Origin: Terriglobales bacterium
Lineage (GTDB): Bacteria > Acidobacteriota > Terriglobia > Terriglobales > Acidobacteriaceae
Direction of reading: 5' to 3'
NCBI GenBank assembly: GCA_035691485.1
Contig: DASSIZ010000079.1
Coordinates: 1 to 48,798, forward strand
DNA length: 48,798 bases
The notes under the pieces are model-generated. The model searched no databases and was not told the DNA's origin. It worked only from the letters and a program-made list of their open reading frames with translations. Of the stretch, positions 1 to 8,026 are shown piece after piece; the stretch's first letter is position 1; each line of letters opens with the position of its first letter. A program made the position numbers and the translations under genes.

Positions 1-247
1 GCGAATCCACTTGCGGCAAAGGCTTGCCAGTCTTGGCATTTGTCGTCATTCCCTGGAGCAAAGGCTGGACACAATCCACCAGCAGCCCGTTTCCGCTCTT
101 AGCGCCACCCTGCACGTACCCAGCACTCCGGCAGGCGGTCCTGATCTGTGCGCAAGGATTTTGCGCTGCCACCGATGCCGACAACACGACGAAACAAACC
201 GCAAGGAACATCCAGAGAGCAATGAAGCGCCGTTTGCGTGCGGTCAT
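1..247 (-). CDS. Secreted small cysteine-containing protein, 3' end outside the window
   Basis: Reading leftwards from the ATG at 247 the frame stays open to the window edge (82 codons). The N-terminus is a clear Sec signal: a basic start (TARKRR), a hydrophobic core and a cleavage-like ASVAAQ around residue 29. The mature part shows spaced cysteines (NPCAQIRTAC, later VDC) and a glycine-rich YVQGGAKSGNG stretch. A GGAGG ribosome-binding site lies 6-10 bases before the start, which makes the start convincing. I do not recognise the family. It looks like a periplasmic or exported protein with a disulfide-bonded or metal-binding core. The C-terminus is missing, so length and function stay open. 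Confidence 0.7.
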   Translation of the reverse strand, partial: MTARKRRFIALWMFLAVCFVVLSASVAAQNPCAQIRTACRSAGYVQGGAKSGNGLLVDCVQPLLQGMTTNAKTGKPLPQVDS

Positions 248-612
248 CTGCTGAACCTCCACTCACCTGTCATCCCCAGTGCGTGCCTGGGCTTATTTTG
301 CGGGGAAGTCGCCATCCGCCTTGGCGGTGGCGAAGCTCTGCGGATATTCCACATCCTGGCTTCGCCGGAACGCCGGATGCTTACCTGCAGCCGTGCGCGC
401 GGCTGGGCACGAGAAACTGCCGGCCTGTGGCACGGGGAAATTATTGTGTTGTCGGAGAACCCGGGTCGCTCACCCACGTCTTGCAGACAGGCGCGAGTCC
501 ACCTGAGCAAAGACGTGCACCCTAAGTGAGCACAAACAGCGGATGCATTCTACTTCCATGAGGGGGATTAGACAATCGGTGGCATCGCCCTTCCCGCGCA
601 AAAGTTGGGAAA
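248..612. other. Non-coding stretch, nothing certain
   Basis: No frame here has a convincing start, ribosome site or protein-like composition. The minus strand just above 247 carries the promoter side of the edge gene. A GATGACAGG stretch near 270 resembles the tail of the dispersed repeat seen at 1768-1807. A weak CTGCCGGCCTGTGGCA stem-loop at 418-435 was examined as a riboswitch and not accepted. Confidence 0.4.
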
Positions 613-834
613 CTAGCTGTCTTTCCGGTAGAGGAGATCGCGCATGGCGCGACGCCTGGCGTCGTTGGCTTCGCGCTCAGACCGGCGGTGGTCGGCGTCC
701 ATCTGCGGTTTGGGTGCCGCCTCGGCAGTTTCAGGGGTGCTGCAGTTGGGGCAGCGGTTGGCGAAACCAGGCTTGCCCGGCTTCAACTCAAACTCCTCCG
801 AACAGATAGCGCAGACCTTGATGGGATACGGCAT
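613..834 (-). CDS. Small zinc-ribbon protein
   Basis: A 73-residue protein with two CxxC knuckles, VCAICSEEF near residue 8 and RCPNCSTPE near residue 28, the spacing of a one-zinc ribbon. The rest is charged and probably helical (DADHRRSEREANDARRRAMRD), ending near KDS. Such miniproteins are common next to unrelated genes and usually have no known partner. It reads in the same direction as the rubrerythrin gene but sits downstream of it, with a gap of 64 bases. There is no strong Shine-Dalgarno before the ATG. Composition and the paired CxxC motifs argue that it is a real gene. Function unknown: a DNA-, RNA- or protein-binding adaptor is possible. Confidence 0.7.
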   Translation of the reverse strand: MPYPIKVCAICSEEFELKPGKPGFANRCPNCSTPETAEAAPKPQMDADHRRSEREANDARRRAMRDLLYRKDS

Positions 835-898
835 TCAACTATTGTAGCGATTGCCGGCGTTCTCGTGGAGCGACGATTCCTGCGAATAATTCAGTTTC

Positions 899-1462
899 TC
901 AGGAAATTTCTTCGAACTTCTCTTTCGGGTGGTGACACACCGGGCATCGCTCGAACGCGAGCTTCTCGACCGTATAGCCGCAGTTTGCGCAGACATAGTA
1001 TGCAGTCTTGCTCTTCATCTGGTCGAGATGGGTGAGTGCTTCGGTGTAAAGACGCGCGTGCTCGGTTTCTGCTTCCAGGGCATAGGAAAACGTGCGCACG
1101 GCGGCTGTGTTGTTTTGCCCTTCGGCTTCCCGAATGAAGTCGGGATACATCAGGTCGCGCTCATACTCCTCGCCGGCAATGGCGACGTTCAGGTTCTCAG
1201 CCGTGGACCTGACCACGGGCGTTTCGATGTGCGTCTGCGGCGTCCCGCCCATCTGCTTGATGACGGCCGCGTGATTCGCGGCATGGATCTGCTCGGCACG
1301 CGAGGCGGCGCGAAACAGGCTGGCAGCTCGATGAAATCCTTCCTCATCGGCCTTCTGCGCAAATGCGGCATAGCGAGCGCAGGCGTTGGATTCGCCGTTA
1401 TAAGCGGCTTGCAGGTTCTTGAGAGTGATCGTCGTAGAAGGCTTGGCAGCGACTGTAGTCAT
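899..1462 (-). CDS. Rubrerythrin
   Basis: A 187-residue non-haem diiron peroxidase-type protein. The N-terminal four-helix ferritin-like domain shows the iron-binding glutamates in their usual settings (NGESNACARY, RAEQIHAANH, AGEEYERD, EAETEHARLY). The C-terminal rubredoxin-like domain has two CxxC knuckles, CANCGY and CPVCHHP. Members of the family reduce hydrogen peroxide in the cytoplasm using electrons from rubredoxin or ferredoxin. I chose the ATG at 1462, not the upstream one at 1498, because a GGAGGAG ribosome site lies just before it and the extra 12 residues look unlike the family. It stands alone, so it is likely a separate stress or microaerobic unit. Confidence 0.93.
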   Translation of the reverse strand: MTTVAAKPSTTITLKNLQAAYNGESNACARYAAFAQKADEEGFHRAASLFRAASRAEQIHAANHAAVIKQMGGTPQTHIETPVVRSTAENLNVAIAGEEYERDLMYPDFIREAEGQNNTAAVRTFSYALEAETEHARLYTEALTHLDQMKSKTAYYVCANCGYTVEKLAFERCPVCHHPKEKFEEIS

Positions 1463-1901
1463 GTCCGTGCTCCTCCATCTGCATTGCACAGCTGTCAAAA
1501 GAGTGAACCGGCCGGACGTCGGATGCCCAACTCACTTCACAACAAGGCCGGTTTAACCTGAGCGGCCCAGGAGCCAAAAGGCCCGCTCGTGGCCAAGCCT
1601 GTCCAAAACGTCCGGTCACATTTCATGGTAGGAGCCTGCCGGGTCATGATCGCCGGAAAAGTGTCGCGGCAGGCTAAAAAGGTTTTCCCGTACCGGGACT
1701 ATGGTTGAGGTTGAATCTGTGTGGACCGCACGCCAGCGCGAACGCGCCGCCGGGCGCGTCGCCGGGATCCTTCGGCTCGGGCATTCGCCCTCGCTCAGGA
1801 TGACAGGGGTTTGCGGTTCATCTTGGCAGCAACGTACTGAGGTACTGTTTTTTTCTGTCCCGGCGAGGGGCGCCGGGCCTACCCGAAAATGTCGGAGCGG
1901 C
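1463..1901. other. Intergenic region with dispersed repeat and GC hairpin
   Basis: It holds one copy of a dispersed repeat (1768-1807), an octamer-like GTACTG doublet near 1833-1848, and a strong hairpin at 1859-1877 with arms CCCGGCG and CGCCGGG. No U-tract follows the hairpin in either direction, so it is not a clear intrinsic terminator. Open frames crossing this region are produced by the repeat and show no protein character. Confidence 0.5.
1768..1807. repeat. Dispersed 45-bp intergenic repeat, copy 1
   Basis: The segment reads GGGATCCTTCGGCTCGGG, then ATTCGCCCTCGCTC, then AGGATGACAGG. It is nearly identical to 41965-42000, and shortened or diverged relatives lie at 7368-7400, 8998-9026 and 25198-25216. 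All lie between genes. The CCTTCGGCTC and GCTCAGGATGACA halves suggest a foldable element mobilised or copied around the genome. Its function is unknown. Confidence 0.6.
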
Positions 1902-2078
1902 CTAGTGCCAGAAGGGATCGCCGATGCCGGTCGGCTTGAGGGCGGAGGAAGTCGCTTCCGCGGTGCTGTCAGGTTCTCCGGCCTGGGCGTCATGGCGCGG
2001 CGGCGGCGGAAAATCCTGGCCCGCGCAGCCGCAGGGATTCAAGGATGAATATTCAGAATGGCAATTTGGGCAAACCAT
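1902..2078 (-). CDS. 58-residue zinc-ribbon-like protein
   Basis: The protein starts MVCPNCHSEYSSLNPCGCAG, a CxxC followed by CGC, so four cysteines close together could hold one metal ion. The rest is proline-rich and low in complexity (QDFPPPPRHDAQAG) and ends DPFWH. The start at 2078 is favoured by an AGGAG ribosome site a few bases upstream. A longer in-frame start at 2276 is possible but would add an AT-rich, unlikely extension. Function not recognised; proteins of this kind are often membrane- or protein-binding adaptors. Confidence rests on the ribosome site and the cysteine cluster. Confidence 0.6.
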   Translation of the reverse strand: MVCPNCHSEYSSLNPCGCAGQDFPPPPRHDAQAGEPDSTAEATSSALKPTGIGDPFWH

Positions 2079-2232
2079 TAGAAATCTCCTGTACGGCACA
2101 CACGCCTTACCACGCCTTACATTGACAAGGGTAGGGAAACAACGCCGGCAAAGGAAATTCAAAATTTTGTTAGCGGCGATTAAGAAAAGAAATGAGCTGT
2201 AAGGGCAACGCGGACAAGAGCCGGGGACGAAA

Positions 2233-3069
2233 TCAGGCGACGCGGGGTTCGGAATGCAAGCTGAGGAACGCTTCAACCGAGTAGCGGATTTGGGTATCGA
2301 GGTTTTCGCTGAGATCGATGAGGTCGGACATCAGGTAGCTGATGTTGGCCTCCAGCAGGTGACGTTGGATGGCGGTGAGAAGAGCGCGGCGGAGGAAACG
2401 GCTCTCCTTGAGCACCATGGGCAAGGTATAGCCCTGCCGGCGGCGCTGGTGGCCGTGCTGAGTGGCGGCGGCAAGGGCGGCGTCGCTGACAACGCCGCGA
2501 TGCTCCTCCAGCATTTCAATCACCTCGGCCAGCATCACGGGAATATGGTCGGCGCGCTCCCGGTCATTCAGCGGAATGGAGTTGATCTCGGAGTCGCCAT
2601 TGCACATGGTCAGCCAGTCCTCCATCACCTCCTTTTGATATTGATGGAGCAGAGTGGCTAGCCGGAGCAGCGGACGCTGGAAGCGAGGCTGTTGGCTGCG
2701 CAGCCGCTCCTGGATATTCGAAAGCAGGGCCGGAATATTGGCCGGCTTAACAATGTAATCGTCGACCTGGTTGCGGATGGCCTCAAGCGCGGTTTCAAAG
2801 GCTGGGTAGCCGGTGATGATGATAGTGACCGCGTCAGGCTGGGTGCGGCGCATGGCGCTGACCACGGTAAAACCGTCGCCGGGCTGGCCGATGTTGAGAT
2901 CGGCGAGAAGCACGTCGAATTCTTCCTTCTGTATGCACTCCAGGGCCTCCGGAACGGTGGCGCAGGAGGTGACGTCAAAGCCATGCATGCGCAAGATGGA
3001 GGGCATGGTGATGCGGATACTCTCCTCATCGTCAACGAACAGGAGACGGGTTGGGCGGGAGGAGTCCAA
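2233..3069 (-). CDS. Response regulator with RsbRD-like C-terminal domain
   Basis: A 278-residue protein. Residues 7-125 are a receiver domain: acidic pair at FVDDEE, phosphoacceptor Asp57 in LLADLN, Thr in IIITGYP, and Lys in DYIVKP. Residues 135-270 form an all-helical domain (LLHQYQKEVMEDW, HIPVMLAEVIEMLEEH, RRALLTAIQRHLLEAN) resembling the RsbRD_N sensor fold of stressosome proteins. It has no DNA-binding domain, so output is probably by protein contact. It sits 216 bases downstream of the NarL-type regulator and in the same direction, so it may belong to the same signalling cluster. The C-terminal assignment is by pattern, not by search. Confidence 0.85.
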   Translation of the reverse strand: MDSSRPTRLLFVDDEESIRITMPSILRMHGFDVTSCATVPEALECIQKEEFDVLLADLNIGQPGDGFTVVSAMRRTQPDAVTIIITGYPAFETALEAIRNQVDDYIVKPANIPALLSNIQERLRSQQPRFQRPLLRLATLLHQYQKEVMEDWLTMCNGDSEINSIPLNDRERADHIPVMLAEVIEMLEEHRGVVSDAALAAATQHGHQRRRQGYTLPMVLKESRFLRRALLTAIQRHLLEANISYLMSDLIDLSENLDTQIRYSVEAFLSLHSEPRVA

Positions 3070-3147
3070 GGTCAGAAGTAAAACTCAGATGTAAGAAGTC
3101 AAAAATTGAGAAGCTGTTGCCAGCGCAGGTGACCTGTATCGGGGTCA

Positions 3148-3236
3148 CGAAAGTGTAGCGGCGGAATTTATCCCGCCGAATGCTGCGCCACTGTCGATCG
3201 ATAGCGCCGGCGGATTGAATTCACAGCTACACTTCC
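3148..3236. other. Hairpin region downstream of the NarL-type regulator
   Basis: An outer inverted repeat (AGTGTAGC at 3149 and GCTACACTT near 3226) encloses an inner stem GGCGG...CCGCC around 3162-3179. It lies between 3069 and 3286. It could fold in RNA as a terminator or processing site, but there is no U-run. Confidence 0.4.
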
Positions 3237-3285
3237 CCAAAGCAGCCGTGTCAGAACCAGCGCGGCAACGCCAAGCGCCCCGCCC

Positions 3286-3951
3286 CTACTGGTTGACCGG
3301 GATCTTGATGATCTTTTTCTGGATGGCGTAAGTCACCAGCTGCGCTTTGTTATGAATGTCGAGCTTGCGCATGAGGTTGAACTTGTGCGCTTCCACGGTC
3401 TTGACGCTGAGGCCCAGGAGCACTGCGATTTCCTTGACCGAATTGCCTTCGGCGAGCAGCTTCAGGATTTCGCGCTCCCGCGGGGTCAGGGTGGAGATGC
3501 GCGGACGCATCTTGGCATCGCGCACGCGGGCGCGAAAGTCCTCGACCAGCTTGCCCAATACCTGGGAACTGAGATACTTGCCGCCCTTATAAACGTCGCG
3601 CACGGCGCTGACCAGTTGCTGCGCAGGCGTGTCCTTGAGAACGTAGCCGGCGGCGCCGACTTCCAGGCACTGCACGAGATAATCCTCGTCCTCATACATG
3701 GTGAGGAACAGGACCTTGGTTTCAGGGCGATTCTTGCGGACCTGGCGCGCCGCCTCGAAAGACGAGAGGCCGGGCATGCCAATATCCATCAGCACGATGT
3801 CGGGGCGAAGCTCGCGGGCCTTCTCCACGGCATCGCCGGCGTCGGGCGATTCGCCCACGATTTCAAAATCGGATTCCCCCTCCAGCAGGCGGCGTACGCC
3901 TTGGCGGAAAAGGGTGTGGTCGTCCACCAGTAAACATTTGATCTTGGCCAT
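3286..3951 (-). CDS. NarL/FixJ-family response regulator
   Basis: A 221-residue two-component regulator. The receiver spans residues 3-120: acidic pair at LLVDDH, Asp56 in IVLMDIGMPG, Thr/Ser in LFLTMYED, and Lys in GYVLKD. The C-terminal LuxR-type helix-turn-helix runs from LTPREREILKLLAEG to KLDIHNKAQLV, with the recognition helix near LSVKTVEAH. It should bind DNA after phosphorylation by the kinase encoded just upstream (4145-5794), whose dimerisation domain is the type that pairs with NarL regulators. The gap of 193 bases between the two genes suggests co-transcription with possible internal control. Its targets cannot be read from this window. Confidence 0.93.
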   Translation of the reverse strand: MAKIKCLLVDDHTLFRQGVRRLLEGESDFEIVGESPDAGDAVEKARELRPDIVLMDIGMPGLSSFEAARQVRKNRPETKVLFLTMYEDEDYLVQCLEVGAAGYVLKDTPAQQLVSAVRDVYKGGKYLSSQVLGKLVEDFRARVRDAKMRPRISTLTPREREILKLLAEGNSVKEIAVLLGLSVKTVEAHKFNLMRKLDIHNKAQLVTYAIQKKIIKIPVNQ

Positions 3952-4144
3952 TGCCAGCTACACTCCCCAGTGACCTTGGATGCGCAAAACCTTAGTCCCG
4001 AAAAATTGATGCCGTAAGAAAACGGTACTTTTTGTTATGCGAACTTGAAGCTTTGCTTTCAGCGTGTTGCGCCGTGCTTAAATTGAGACTCGTTCCCGCC
4101 CCAACCTAAAGAAGGCTTAAGCGCTGGCACCTATCACACGCCGG

Positions 4145-5794
4145 TCAGGCTGACTCCTGGCGGCTGTCGCCGGCCACGGCGGTCAAAGCCCGGGTGTTGC
4201 GCGTCTGCAATTCTGAAGGCCCCTCCGGCTGGCGCTGGGGCGCCGGCAGGGTGACTTCAATCCTGGTTCCCACGCCTTTGGTGGAGGTCACCTTCACCGA
4301 GCCGCCAAGCATGCTGATGCGCTCGCGCATGCCGGCCAGTCCGAAGCTGCGCCCGGTGAAACCGGAGGGCTTGGACATGCCTTGGCCGTCATCCTCGATG
4401 TAAAGCCGGATCAGCGCATTTTCGCGGGTCATCTGGATGTTGGCTGCCTTGGCCTGGGCGTGCTTGGCCACGTTGTGCAGCGCCTCCTGAACAACGCGAT
4501 ACAAGGCGGCTTCGACTTCGGGCGCCAGCCGGCCAACGTCATCGGAGACAGCGACCCGGGCCTTCACCCCGGTAGTCTTAGCCAAATCCTTGGCTTCCTT
4601 GCGAATGGCGGCGATCAACCCCAGCTCCTGCAGGACTAGCGGCGAGAGACGGCCGATGATGCGGCGGATGCCTTCAATTGTGCGGTCCACGACGCCGAGG
4701 GTTTCGCGAATCTTGCCGCGGGCGCGCGCACCGGCGCTGGATTCCAGCATGCCGAGGTAAAGGCGGATGACCATGAGGGCTTGGCCGGTTTCGTCGTGCA
4801 GCTCACGGCTAATTCGCTTGCGCTCCTCTTCCTGCACGCGCAGCAGGTGGGCGGAGAGCTCGGCGATGCGGGCTTCGCGTTCGCGAAGCGCTTCCGTAAT
4901 GCGGGCGCGCTCGATGGCCAGCGCGGAGCGGTCGGCGATGGCGCGCAGCATCTCCAGTTCGGTTGGCAGCCACTGGTAGGGCTTGCCGAAGCCGATGCTG
5001 AGCACGCCGATGACTTCGCCGCTGGTCTTCAGCGGCACGCCCCAGAGGGCCTTGGCGCGGGTGCGCAGCGCCGGGTTCAGCAAGCCGTCGGAAGTATCAA
5101 GATCGGCGAGAATTGCCGGCTCGCCGGTAAGGGCGATCATGCCGGTAAAGCCGCGGCCAAGAGGAATGCTGATGTCGTCGGCCACCAGGCCATCGAGGCC
5201 GACACTGGCCTGCAGGCGAAGCTCGTTGTTCTCGTCGCGCAACATCAGTACGCCGACATTGGCGCGAAAGGTGTCACGGGTAATGCGCAATATCTGGTCG
5301 AGCAGCGCGGGCACGCTCTGGGCGTTAAGTTCGGCATCCAGGACCGAGAGCAGCGCAGCGGATTCACCCCGCTGCGCGTCAAAATATGCACCGGAGACGG
5401 CAATGAAAGTGGCGGAGCCGAACATTTCCAGCGCGGCGGTGGTTTCCATCAGTTCGCCGGGGATGAGCTGCTGCACGTGCGGCTCGCAAAGGGACTGGTA
5501 GATCTCCAGCGACCGCGCCACCGTGCGGGTGTCCACCTTGAGCTTGCTCAGACGAGTGCCGTAGTAAGTAAGGTTTTCAAAAAAGCTGCTGAAGTCTTCC
5601 TGGCAGAAAAGGGCGAAACCGGTGCCGAGATTCAGCCGCTCCAGCGCCGCCATGGCGCGGCCGTCGAGTTGGAACTCCTCGAACATTTGAGCGCGCCAGG
5701 CCGCCGTGATCGCGGCAAAGACCGGCTTCAACACGCCCGCGAGTTCCACGATGCGAGCACGATACTTGTGCCCGAGCGGCAGCATGGGTGACAC
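4145..5794 (-). CDS. GAF-domain sensor histidine kinase (HisKA_3 type)
   Basis: A 549-residue soluble kinase with no membrane segment. Residues 1-145 are an all-helical N-terminal sensor of unknown type. Residues 160-300 are a GAF domain (from VPALLDQILRITRDTF to LEMLRAIADRSALAIE). A coiled linker leads to the HisKA_3 H-box with the phosphorylated His333 in RISRELHDETG. The ATPase domain follows, with N-box EALHNVAKHAQ and G-boxes DDGQGM and FGLAGMRERI. The C-terminal 30 residues are loose tail. It most likely phosphorylates the NarL regulator encoded next. The signal may be a small cytosolic ligand, a redox cue or a gas sensed by the helical domain. That part is inference. Confidence 0.92.
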   Translation of the reverse strand: MSPMLPLGHKYRARIVELAGVLKPVFAAITAAWRAQMFEEFQLDGRAMAALERLNLGTGFALFCQEDFSSFFENLTYYGTRLSKLKVDTRTVARSLEIYQSLCEPHVQQLIPGELMETTAALEMFGSATFIAVSGAYFDAQRGESAALLSVLDAELNAQSVPALLDQILRITRDTFRANVGVLMLRDENNELRLQASVGLDGLVADDISIPLGRGFTGMIALTGEPAILADLDTSDGLLNPALRTRAKALWGVPLKTSGEVIGVLSIGFGKPYQWLPTELEMLRAIADRSALAIERARITEALREREARIAELSAHLLRVQEEERKRISRELHDETGQALMVIRLYLGMLESSAGARARGKIRETLGVVDRTIEGIRRIIGRLSPLVLQELGLIAAIRKEAKDLAKTTGVKARVAVSDDVGRLAPEVEAALYRVVQEALHNVAKHAQAKAANIQMTRENALIRLYIEDDGQGMSKPSGFTGRSFGLAGMRERISMLGGSVKVTSTKGVGTRIEVTLPAPQRQPEGPSELQTRNTRALTAVAGDSRQESA

Positions 5795-6139
5795 GACCAG
5801 AAACTCCTTAGTTCGAAGACGTTGGTGGGGTAAGGGGTGGCTACCTGGCGCCGATAACTACCTAGTAACCCGCAAACAACTGAATTGCTCGCATTTTATC
5901 CCGTTTTCGCGGGAATTAGTATCTAAGGTGTGGAAAAAAGTTATTAATTTGTAACTAGGTGATTTGCATAGGTTTAGATTGGCCGTACACCGAAAATCCA
6001 CAGTACCTGCGTACCTCAGGATCGGAGCTCGCGAAGACCACATAAGCCATCTTTCACAGTGAGCTGGTGGCTTAAATCGTAGCTGGTTTACCGAGTTACT
6101 GAGTTCCTGAACGCAAGTATGGTTTAATCCTCTGTTTCC
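5795..6139. other. Divergent intergenic region with octamer-period tracts
   Basis: It separates the kinase gene (leftward) from aroC (rightward) and must hold both promoters. Two short 8-bp-period tracts are visible: GTACCT at 6003 and again at 6011, and the units GTTTACCG, AGTTACTG, AGTTCCTG at 6086-6109. An AT-rich block at 5930-5960 may be promoter DNA. No Shine-Dalgarno precedes aroC. Confidence 0.5.
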
Positions 6140-7315
6140 ATGTTTCGTTTTTTCACCGCCGGAGAATCGCACGGGGAAGCGCTGGTGGCGTTGGTGTCGG
6201 GCGTACCGGCCGGAGTTGCCGTTGAGCAGCCGTTCCTGGATCGGGAGCTGTGGCGACGGCAGCAGGGTTACGGGCGCGGCGGGCGCATGAAGATCGAGCG
6301 CGACACGGCGCGCCTTGTCGCGGGCGTCCGGCATGGAAAAACGATCGGCTCGCCGATCGCAATTCTGCTCGAGAACAAGGATTGGAAGAACTGGCAGGAG
6401 TCGCTGCCGGTGGGCGAGGGAGACCCGGCGAAACATAAGAAGGTCAGCTCTCCGCGTCCGGGACACGCCGACCTGGCAGGCGCGCTGAAGTATAACTTCC
6501 CGGAGGCGCGGTACGTGCTGGAACGCTCGTCGGCGCGCGAGACGGCGGCGCGGGTGGCGGCGGGGGCCGTGGCAAAATTATTTTTGCGCGAACTCGGCAT
6601 TGAAGTCTGGAGCCACGTGATAGCGGTGGGAAAGGTGGCGGTGGAGCGCGAAGTGAAGTGGGAGGAAATTGCCGCACTGAGCCGTCGCGAAGAAGTTCTG
6701 CTGAACTGCGCCGATGCCGGCGTCGAGCAAAAGATGAAAGCAGAAGTGGACAAGGCAACCGATGCGCGCGACACCGTGGGCGGAGTGTTCGAAGCGCGCG
6801 CGCACAACGTCCCGCCGGGCCTGGGCACGTATGCGAACTGGGACGAGCGCCTGGACGGGCTGCTGGCGCAGGCGGTGATGTCGTTGCAGGCGGTCAAGGC
6901 GGTGGAGATCGGCAGTGGGATCACGGCGGCCGGCGCCATGGGCTCGATGGTGCACGACGAAATCGGCTACGCGAAGCAAGGCGGCGAATTCACCAGCTTC
7001 ACGCGCCAGGCGAACCGTGCCGGAGGCCTGGAAGGCGGCGTGTCCAACGGCGAGGAGATCATCGTGCGCGGGTACCTGAAGCCGATCTCGACGTTGAGGC
7101 GCCCGCTGGGGTCGGTGGATTTCCAAACCCGCGAGCCGGTCAAGGCGGCCTACGAGCGCTCCGACGTGTGCGTGGTCCCGGCGGCGGGCGTGGGGGCGGA
7201 AGCGATGATCGCGCTCACCCTGGCGCGCTGCGCGCTGGAGAAGTTCGGGGGAGATAGCATGGGGGAGACAAAGCGCAATTTTGAGGGATATGTGGAGCAG
7301 TTGAGGAGATTTTAG
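6140..7315 (+). CDS. aroC: Chorismate synthase
   Basis: A 391-residue enzyme that makes chorismate from 5-enolpyruvylshikimate 3-phosphate in the last common step of aromatic amino acid synthesis, using reduced FMN. The N-terminus FRFFTAGESHGEALVALVSG is the family signature. Further signatures are GRGGRMKIERD, RPGHADLAGALKY, the ERSSARETAARVAAGA region, AVMSLQAVKAVEIGSG and the C-terminal SDVCVVPAAGVGAEAM. The length is usual for the family. It leads a plus-strand run with def, fmt and rsmB, spaced by 95-105 bases, so these may be separate units. No strong ribosome site is seen before the ATG. Confidence 0.97.
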   Translation: MFRFFTAGESHGEALVALVSGVPAGVAVEQPFLDRELWRRQQGYGRGGRMKIERDTARLVAGVRHGKTIGSPIAILLENKDWKNWQESLPVGEGDPAKHKKVSSPRPGHADLAGALKYNFPEARYVLERSSARETAARVAAGAVAKLFLRELGIEVWSHVIAVGKVAVEREVKWEEIAALSRREEVLLNCADAGVEQKMKAEVDKATDARDTVGGVFEARAHNVPPGLGTYANWDERLDGLLAQAVMSLQAVKAVEIGSGITAAGAMGSMVHDEIGYAKQGGEFTSFTRQANRAGGLEGGVSNGEEIIVRGYLKPISTLRRPLGSVDFQTREPVKAAYERSDVCVVPAAGVGAEAMIALTLARCALEKFGGDSMGETKRNFEGYVEQLRRF

Positions 7316-7367
7316 GAATGTCATGCTGGCGAACGAATCATCTATGCGGCTGTGAAGAAACATGGAT

Positions 7368-7400
7368 CCTTCGCCGGACTGACCCCTCCTCAGGATGACA
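7368..7400. repeat. Dispersed intergenic repeat, diverged copy
   Basis: GGATCCTTCGCCGGACTG followed by CCTCAGGATGACAGC resembles the element at 1768-1807 with a changed middle. It lies in the gap before def. Confidence 0.45.
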
Positions 7401-7410
7401 GCACGCAAAT

Positions 7411-7920
7411 ATGATCTATCCCATCGTGAAATATGGCGACCCGGTGCTGGAGAAGCCGGCGGCAGAGGTCACGCAGTTCGACGCGGAACTGCAGAAGCTG
7501 CTCGATGACATGTTCGAGTCGATGTACGCCGCGCACGGAGTGGGTCTGGCGGCGCCGCAGATCGGCATCGGCAAGCGCATCGCCGTGATTGACGTCACCT
7601 TCCAGGAAGATCCGGCCGCCAAGCTGGTGCTGGTGAATCCGGAGATCATTCACACCGAGGGACGCCACCGGCAGCAGGAGGGGTGTCTCAGCCTGCCGGA
7701 ATTTCGCGAAGACGTAACCCGGCCGCGCGTGGCCACGGTGCGGGCGCAGGACGCGAAGGGAAACTGGTTCGAAAAAACCGGGGAAGACCTGCTGGCGCGC
7801 GCGCTCATGCACGAGACCGATCACCTCGACGGCAAGCTGTACATCAGCCACATCTCGGCGCTGAAACGAGACCTGATCAAGCGGAAGATCAGAAAGCTAA
7901 TCAAGCAGCGAGAATGGTAG
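7411..7920 (+). CDS. def: Peptide deformylase
   Basis: A 169-residue metalloenzyme that removes the formyl group from the N-terminal methionine of new proteins. All three signatures are present: GVGLAAPQ at residues 43-50, EGCLSLPE with metal ligand Cys92, and HETDH with ligands His134 and His138 and catalytic Glu135. The C-terminal basic helix (KRDLIKRKIRKLIKQ) is typical. It lies directly before fmt, which makes the formyl-methionyl-tRNA that starts those proteins, so the pair forms one functional unit. There is no clear Shine-Dalgarno before the ATG. Confidence 0.97.
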   Translation: MIYPIVKYGDPVLEKPAAEVTQFDAELQKLLDDMFESMYAAHGVGLAAPQIGIGKRIAVIDVTFQEDPAAKLVLVNPEIIHTEGRHRQQEGCLSLPEFREDVTRPRVATVRAQDAKGNWFEKTGEDLLARALMHETDHLDGKLYISHISALKRDLIKRKIRKLIKQREW

Positions 7921-7929
7921 GGACTGCCG

Positions 7930-8024
7930 AATTGAGTAATCCTGTAATTGGGTAATTGAGTAAAGTGAGGGCGCTGGCTGGAGCACTTTTCCCAATTACC
8001 CGATTACGCAATTACTCGATTTCC
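7930..8024. repeat. Inverted pair of octamer-period tracts before fmt
   Basis: Left arm, 7930-7969: units AATTGAGT, AATCCTGT, AATTGGGT, AATTGAGT, AAAGTGAG. Right arm, 7993-8024: units CAATTACC, CGATTACG, CAATTACT, CGATTTCC. The period is exactly 8 in both. The arms are roughly complementary, so the DNA or RNA can fold into a long imperfect hairpin. The right arm ends two bases before the fmt start codon and replaces a ribosome-binding site. Confidence 0.75.
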
Positions 8025-8026
8025 CC

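Noticed and set aside
390-470. A stem with CTGCCGGCCTGTGGCA, examined as a cyclic-di-GMP riboswitch
   Set aside because: Only the P2-like GGCCT loop part is similar. The conserved core around the first stem and a GNRA loop are missing, and there is no plus-strand gene downstream.
1616-1993. Open frame with a PVILSEGECPSRR-like peptide
   Set aside because: It is a translation of the dispersed repeat at 1768-1807, not a gene. The same peptide style would arise from each copy.
5858-6466. Minus-strand frame crossing the aroC start
   Set aside because: It runs antisense to the conserved aroC N-terminus and through intergenic repeat DNA.
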